Assembly (NCBI GenBank): GCA_944474755.1
Contig: OX104124.1
Span: 43,229,342-43,293,341, forward strand
Reading direction: 5' to 3'
Length of the DNA: 64,000 nucleotides
Source of the DNA: Limnoperna fortunei
Taxonomy: Eukaryota; Mollusca; Bivalvia; Mytilida; Modiolidae
Shown one piece after another: positions 59,169-64,000 of the stretch. A model generated the notes under the pieces. The model was not told the origin of the DNA and did no database searches. It saw only the letters and a list, made by a program, of their open reading frames with translations. The first letter of the stretch is position 1. Each line of letters begins with the position of its first letter. Position numbers and translations under genes: made by a program.

Positions 59169-59788
59169 AATTATTATTATTATTATTATTATTATTATTT
59201 CGGTTTCCACTTTTTCTAGACCGTGAACTTGTCCGACACATTTCTCAGAGACGCCTTAATAGAATCAAATGAAACTTGGCACAGTTGTAGATCGACATAT
59301 GGAGGGGTGCAGTCAATAGTCAGACTTTTGATAGTGGCCGCCATTTCAAAATGGCCGCCACTTGACCACACCCACCCAAAAATAGCAAAAAGTTTCCCGT
59401 GTTCCGAATTCAACGAAATTTGGCATGGAGGTAGATGTTAGTATTTCGAGTGAAACGCTAGACTTAAATTTTTTCTCCAATGTCGGGTTTCAAAATGGCC
59501 GCCAAAAACGTGTATAATTTTCAACGTTATACGATGTCGATGACATTTAACGTGCTCCGATTGCAACAAAATTTGGTGTGGAGGTGAATTTAAGTGTATC
59601 GAGTGGAAATCCAAATTCAAAATTTTTTTCCACCCGGCGTTTCAAAAAGGCCGCCAAAAACGCGTCAAATTTTAAACGTGGTCCGATTTGAATGAAATTT
59701 GATATGTAGGTACATCTTAATGTCCTGAGTGGAACGCAATACTCTCCATGGGGATTTTGGGCTACTTCTGTGTTGGCATCCCAACACA
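59169..59788 (+). mobile_element. Body and right end of the outermost element
   Basis: A long TTA tract, then a body unlike the inner units: ACTTGTCCGACACATTTCTC, three GCCGCCA boxes near 59338, 59496, 59650, AATTTGG.ATGGAGGT phrases, then TTTTGGGCTACTTC and the hairpin TGTGTTGGCATCCCAACACA at 59769-59788. LINE sequence resumes right after. It is more diverged than the inner units, as expected for the oldest member. Confidence 0.75.
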
Positions 59789-59789
59789 T

Positions 59790-61480
59790 TATTTTTAACT
59801 AAATTTAAAACAGTTTTTATTCTACAAGCTAGAGTGTATGATATAATCTTATAATCTGTATTTAACAGGGAGATTGGTCTGTAGTTCGTGAGGTCAAGTG
59901 GGTCTTTGTTTTTGTAAATCAAATTTAGAATACTTTGTCTTTGAGAAAAGGGAAGTATTTGCTTGTTGTAGCTTGTGTTAAATACCTTTACCAGTATTGG
60001 TTCCAATAAATTCCAAAATTGTTTATAAAATGTGGTGCTTAATCCATCCATTCCTGGACTTTTGCTTAATTTTAAATTATTTATAGCTGTGGTTAATTCT
60101 TCTAAAGTGACATATTCATCACAGGCATTACTTTCTTCTTTTGTTAATTTATGTTGTATTTTTGTGTTACTTATATATTCAAAAGATTTATCATAGTTTT
60201 CATCATTTTCTTTAGAATACAGTTTTTGGTAAAAGATCTCTCAAGTTTGAGCATATTTGATTGATTTGAAATAATATTTCCCTATTCATCTCTTAATTTA
60301 AGTATTGTTTTTTAGTTTGTCTAATTTTCTCTAAGCCTAAAAAGTATTTATGATTTTTTCGCCCTTTTCGATCCATTGTTGCTTAGATCTAATTTGAGCT
60401 CCTCGTGCCTTATCTTCATATTCGTGTTCTATCTTTTTTCCTAAGTAATTAATTTTTTCTAGTAAAATGCTGTTTTCTGTTTTATCGTACTTTTCTGTAA
60501 GTAGTTTTAATTCTGTTTCTATGTTTTTGGCTTCTTGTTTTTTTAAGTTTTGCTCTATTTTTGCAAATTTCATACTATATTCTTTAATTTCCAACTTTAG
60601 TGCATCCCAAAGTATACTTGTTTCAATACTTTTTTTTCTATTATTTTTTATAATTATTGATTAAATTCTCTATATGGGTTTTGTAAGCTTCTTCTAAAAG
60701 TATAGAATTATTTAGCTTCCAGTATCCTGGTCCTTTGCTGTTTGCAGCTACGCTTTGAATTTTCAGTGATACTGCCTGATGGTCAGTACTTTTTATCATT
60801 ATCGGACGAATATCACAGGATTTAACATTTTGACCAAAATCTTTATTAATTAAAAACATGTCAATTCTGCTAGCTTGACTGTGATTATTTCTTCTCCATG
60901 TAAATTGTATTTTTTTAGTGTTAAGCTTTCGCCAAACATCTATTAGATTATTTGATTTAATGAGCATTTTTAGACTGTTAACTGGTTTCCTTTCAGTTTT
61001 TTTTCCTTTAACATTTTTTCTATCTAAATGTGATAGACTGTCATTTATGTCTCCTCCTATGATTAATATTCCAATGGCATTCTTATTTATAAATTCATTT
61101 AGTTTTTTATAAAAAATGTTTCTTTCATGTTCATTGTTTGGTGCATATATATTTATTAAGGGGTATATACTATTCTCGATTTCAATATTAAGAAGAATAA
61201 TTCTTAATTCTGTATCTTTATGTCTATCAATAATATTAAAGGGTATATTTGTGTCAATATATATTGCTACACCCCTACTTGATGTTGTTCCATGTCTAAA
61301 GAAAAAGCTAAAATTCACTTCTGTATTTATAACATTTTCCAGGCAAGTGTCAAAATGACTCTCTTGTATGAGTACTATTTGACATCTTTGATTTTTAACC
61401 CATTGATAAAATCTTATTATTTTTTGTTTATCTCTTAACCCCTTTACATTGGCTGTACAGATATGTATGTTTTGTAGCAT
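59790..61480 (-). pseudogene. Tx1/L1-clade LINE ORF2, 5' half (endonuclease and start of RT)
   Basis: Minus-strand frame 60641-61480 (279 residues) is an APE-type endonuclease: TANVKGLRD, LIQESHFDT (catalytic Glu), NIYAPNN, IGGDINDSLS (Asp/Asn), SRIDMFLIN and STDHQAVSL (Asp-His). A linker with charged coiled-coil-like sequence follows (60337-60594). Then the RT begins: TLEELTTAINNLKLSKSPGM, GLSTTFYKQFW, LIYKNKDPLDLTNYRPISLL (motif 1), and the frame stops at LACRIKTVLNLVKN where the nest begins. Stops and frameshifts separate the parts. The enzyme pair nicked target DNA and reverse-transcribed the LINE RNA; it is dead here. Plus-strand frames at 60467-61358 are shadows. Confidence 0.88.
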
Positions 61481-62515
61481 AGTATTGGTTTAAAATTTTT
61501 TTTAAACATATTTTATAGTGCTAATGTGTCCCATGAACCTTGTTTAAGTTTATATTTAACATGTTTGAGGTTTATTCAAGGTAATACAATCAAGTTGCAG
61601 AGTTCTCATGGAATACCTATTTATATATACATGATTTGTTGAACTGATACAATACACATTTTTACAATTTTGTCTCTACATACTAGCATTACATAATGAT
61701 GTTCTCAAATTATTGTACATTGTAACTTGCATTAGTATGTATATGTATTTACATGTGAGCATACCATATTTTAATAACATACTAATAGTTTCATATATTC
61801 CACACTCATCAATTAAATGACATTGATATAAGTGACATAATAGTTTTCTATAATTATTATCAAAACATTTTATTTTGACTTGATAAATATCCACAATAAT
61901 ATTCTCAACAACATAGATCTTCACAAGTTTTGTACTCATCCTTTGATTGATACAAGGGTCATTGTTTACAATTTTGTTTAGCGTAATAATTGATTTTCTA
62001 TTGTTGTCCTTCATGACATTTTTAGAAAATGAGTGTGGTTTGTCATGCTTTAAAACAAAAATAGCGTGAGTTGATTTTGTATGACGCCTGTTTTTGTTTT
62101 TTCGCATATTGATATTCACAATATATTGATTTAGTTATAAGAATAGATACGGAAAAATCTACGAATCTGTAGTACATAATGGAGTTGCGTATATACATGT
62201 ACCTGTTTAGCTCAAGGTTATCATTTGATATATTTACAATTTTTATTTGAACTATATTGTATATATAGTGAGGATTCCATTGAGGTAAAAATATATATTG
62301 CATGTCCTTATGAACATTATACAATATTTGCTATATAAGATATATTTATGGCAAGTATATGAGTATGACAAAGAGATTTGAAAAGATAAACTATTAAGTC
62401 TGTTTCTCTCTCTGTCAACATGAACCAACTATTTACGTTAAATGACATTTTTAGGTATTTTGTATACATAAAATAAAGAAAAAAACTTTCAATTAATTAG
62501 GTTTTGGCTATCTTG
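61481..62515. other. Region between LINE ORF1 and ORF2
   Basis: AT-rich. Minus-strand frames of 147 and 93 residues (61676-62119, 62043-62324) have no recognised domain; the first is basic at its N-terminus and could be LINE spacer or chance. Confidence 0.4.
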
Positions 62516-63090
62516 CTATTTTCCCTGTCTTGTGGGTGGTGTTCTCTTATCTCCTTGATTCTTCCTCCTGTTCGGAGACACAAAGCTAGATAAGTCTAAC
62601 TGCTTTGTGATATTTGTCACTGCAGCAGTACTTGGGATGTTTTTCTTCTGTTTCCTGATTTTTTTGATTGAATGTCATCTTGCATGTTTTTGCTCTGAGT
62701 ATCTTCTGCTTTTGATGCAGTGTTAGTTGTTAAATTTTTTTGTCTTCTCATCTGCTGCTGTCTGATTTCTGCGTAGCCTAGAGTTTGTTTTTTGCTTTCT
62801 GTTTCTGCTTCCTTGTGTGATTGTTCAATACTCTGAGTAGCATTGTCTACCTCATCTTTGTCATCACCTTCAAAGTTTTACAAATTATGATGTCTGAATT
62901 ATCTCCAGCAACGATAATCTTGAATGATTCAAAGTCCTTCAATTTGTTCAACAAGCTGAAAGTAGTGAGACGAAAAGCAGCAACCTCAATGTTGACAGGC
63001 GTGTAATCAATAGCAGACTGGAGACAATTTTTATAATTTGCGCTCCTCTCCTTGACGACGTAAACTGACGTTTGCCCGTACGATTAAGAG
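62516..63090 (-). pseudogene. LINE ORF1 remnant
   Basis: The minus strand reads KERSANYKNCLQSAIDYTPV, NIEVAAFRLTTFSLLNKLKD and KIIVAGDNSDIIICKTLKV. After a frameshift comes a Gln/Lys/Glu-rich low-complexity stretch (DKDEVDNATQSIEQSHKEAE, IRQQQMRRQKNL), and after another shift KNIPSTAAVTNITKQLDLSS, ending before TAG at 62518-62516. Its place 1 kb before the ORF2 endonuclease on the same strand, and its charged tail, fit an ORF1 nucleic-acid-binding protein. Its N-terminal part is not recognised. Confidence 0.55.
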
Positions 63091-63286
63091 TTCCTTGGCC
63101 CATACCTTTAGATTAACCTTTTGCTATATGAATGGTGCTTTGTCACACAACATCTGTACGTTAAGTGACTATTAACATTAAATCTTTCAAAGTGAGCTTC
63201 AGATTTACACTATCGATGGAATACAGTTGGTTTCGTACCTAGAGATTTTTTTACTAAAAAGGCTGCAACAAGAATAAAAAGAATGA

Positions 63287-63508
63287 TTACATCACTTTTC
63301 AATTGTAAACTTTCCTGATCTTGATATCAATGTTCAATTAGCTCCAAGGTGTGATGTTTACATTTCGCAACGCATAGGTTATACTACTAGATTTTGCGAC
63401 CGGGATTTCGACTTTCTAGAACCAAAGCCGTTACCACCACTTAGTTATTGGTTAGGGGAAATTCATCTCCCAAATTCAAAAAAAAACAGAAAGTTAGCTA
63501 AGCGATAA
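63287..63508 (+). other. Unidentified open frame fragment without start codon
   Basis: An open frame of about 73 codons includes DINVQLAPRCDVYISQRIGY, TTRFCDRDFDFLEPKPLPPL and SYWLGEIHLP. Composition is protein-like (mixed charge, few AT-bias residues), unlike nearby AT-rich frames. I see no Met and no clear acceptor. It may be an exon or a decayed transposon fragment. Confidence 0.3.
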
Positions 63509-64000
63509 GCTGCTTATTTCTCACCTTTCGCAGGACTTCACAATAAGTTGTTCAACGGGTATCTAATAAGATTAGACCGGATCTCATGTTTGCACCCAAG
63601 GCTTAGAATTGGGTTCTTTGTTTTTTTTATGTCGTGTATTTTGTCTGGGTCCGGATGTTGTCAGTGCCCTATGTTTTTTAATTGATTGATCTGTGGTATT
63701 TTTCACTTTTTTGTTTTGGATATTGTACCTTAATTGTCACGTGTATTGTTAGAAATGTACAACATAATAGATGCTTTGAACTACGTCTTTTCATGCCAAT
63801 GTCCGATCAGTTTGCTATACTTTCTACCTTACAATCAATATTACTATAAGAAAATAATATAATAATAGGTTTTGTTTTAAAAGAAAAGATTACAGTATTT
63901 GTAATTATTTACTGTAATAGAGGTACATAATTTTTATCTAACAATTTTTGTTAAGCATTAATTTGGCATGACATAAATTGTTGTTATCATAAACATAAAA
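63509..64000. other. AT-rich non-coding end of window
   Basis: Nothing recognised. Confidence 0.4.

Larger units (their letters stand above)
45342..59788 (+). mobile_element. Nest of about 16-17 non-autonomous Helentron/HINE-like elements inserted in the LINE
   Basis: Left ends at 45342, 45414, 45469, 45524, 47664, 47722, 47786, 47847, 49473, 50609, 52061, 53681, 53739, 54778, 56407 and 56465. Right ends at 46672, 46872, 47660, 48684, 49468, 50594, 51276, 52058, 52888, 53676, 54775, 55618, 56402, 57586, 58380, 59168 and 59788. Every left end is a hairpin with a CGAA loop followed by TATTGTTTTT, a CCG(T/G)TTC-like word and a TTA microsatellite. Every right end has an inverted copy of the left-end bases and a terminal hairpin. 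Types match in nested pairs, except that one left end is missing. New elements lie in the TTA tract or at an element end, next to TT. Helentron identity is inferred from hairpin, short inverted ends, microsatellite, tandem cores and TT site; no Rep/helicase gene is present. Confidence 0.75.

Noticed and set aside
45342..59788. CRISPR-like array (regular repeats with spacers)
   Set aside because: Eukaryotic context, repeat units of hundreds of bases and no uniform spacers; the hairpins are transposon ends.
61676..62119. 147-residue minus-strand frame between the LINE ORFs as a gene
   Set aside because: No domain, AT-rich composition and position in the LINE spacer; not supported as a gene.
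62975..63020. SINE-head similarity (CTCAATGTTGACAGG...ATCAATAGCAGAC)
   Set aside because: The same bases form a continuous LINE ORF1 frame (SAIDYTPVNIEVAAF) that continues on both sides; the match is short and lacks a SINE body, so chance or shared ancestry is more likely than an insertion.

Overview
This is eukaryotic genomic DNA from a bivalve mollusc, most likely a mussel (Mytilidae). The evidence is an AT-rich background, one multi-exon inhibitor-of-apoptosis gene with GT-AG introns, tRNA-derived SINEs, a dispersed repeat with the core GACGAAACGCGCGTCTGGCG that I know from mussel genomes, and TTA-microsatellite repeats carrying AAAATGGCGGCC boxes. Nothing prokaryotic is present (no operons, ribosome binding sites or CRISPR). 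The species call is from memory of repeat families and is not proven by the sequence.

Layout. 1-3640: a decayed tyrosine-recombinase (DIRS/Ngaro-like) retrotransposon on the + strand, cut by a TA-flanked MITE (1640-2170) and by a SINE (2954-3471) with a 9-bp target duplication that splits the recombinase exactly at a codon boundary. 4904-8944: the one convincing host gene, a four-exon minus-strand IAP (two BIR, UBA-like segment, RING), with a reverse-transcriptase relic in an intron. 9.7-13.1 kb: a SINE, a dead Tc1 transposase and a second SINE-like element. 15.2-17.8 kb: a weak candidate for a small three-exon gene starting in a CpG-rich patch. 18-43 kb: mostly AT-rich non-coding DNA with dispersed repeats, hairpins, local duplications, a decayed jockey/CR1-type LINE (33.5-34.8 kb), a 27-bp minisatellite with a palindromic core (37-38 kb) and SINE pieces.

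43.0-63.1 kb: a dead Tx1/L1-clade LINE on the minus strand whose reverse transcriptase is split by a 14.45-kb insertion (45342 to about 59788). The insertion is the most interesting part of the window. It behaves as a Russian-doll nest of about 16-17 non-autonomous rolling-circle-like elements (Helentron/HINE-like by inference). Each starts with a CGAA-loop hairpin, then TATTGTTTTT and a TTA microsatellite, and ends with an inverted copy of its own first bases plus a second hairpin. The first 8 bases differ between element types (AAGTCGCC, AAGTCTCC, ATGTCTCC, AAATCCCC), and the 5' hairpin partner arm and the 3' inverted repeat change with them. Left and right ends pair like brackets, because new copies land in the TTA tract of older ones. 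The repeated open frames inside the nest are not genes.

Only the IAP gene is likely to be working here. Most of the rest records successive transposition: LINE, then rolling-circle-like elements inside it, and YR retroelement, then MITE and SINE inside it.
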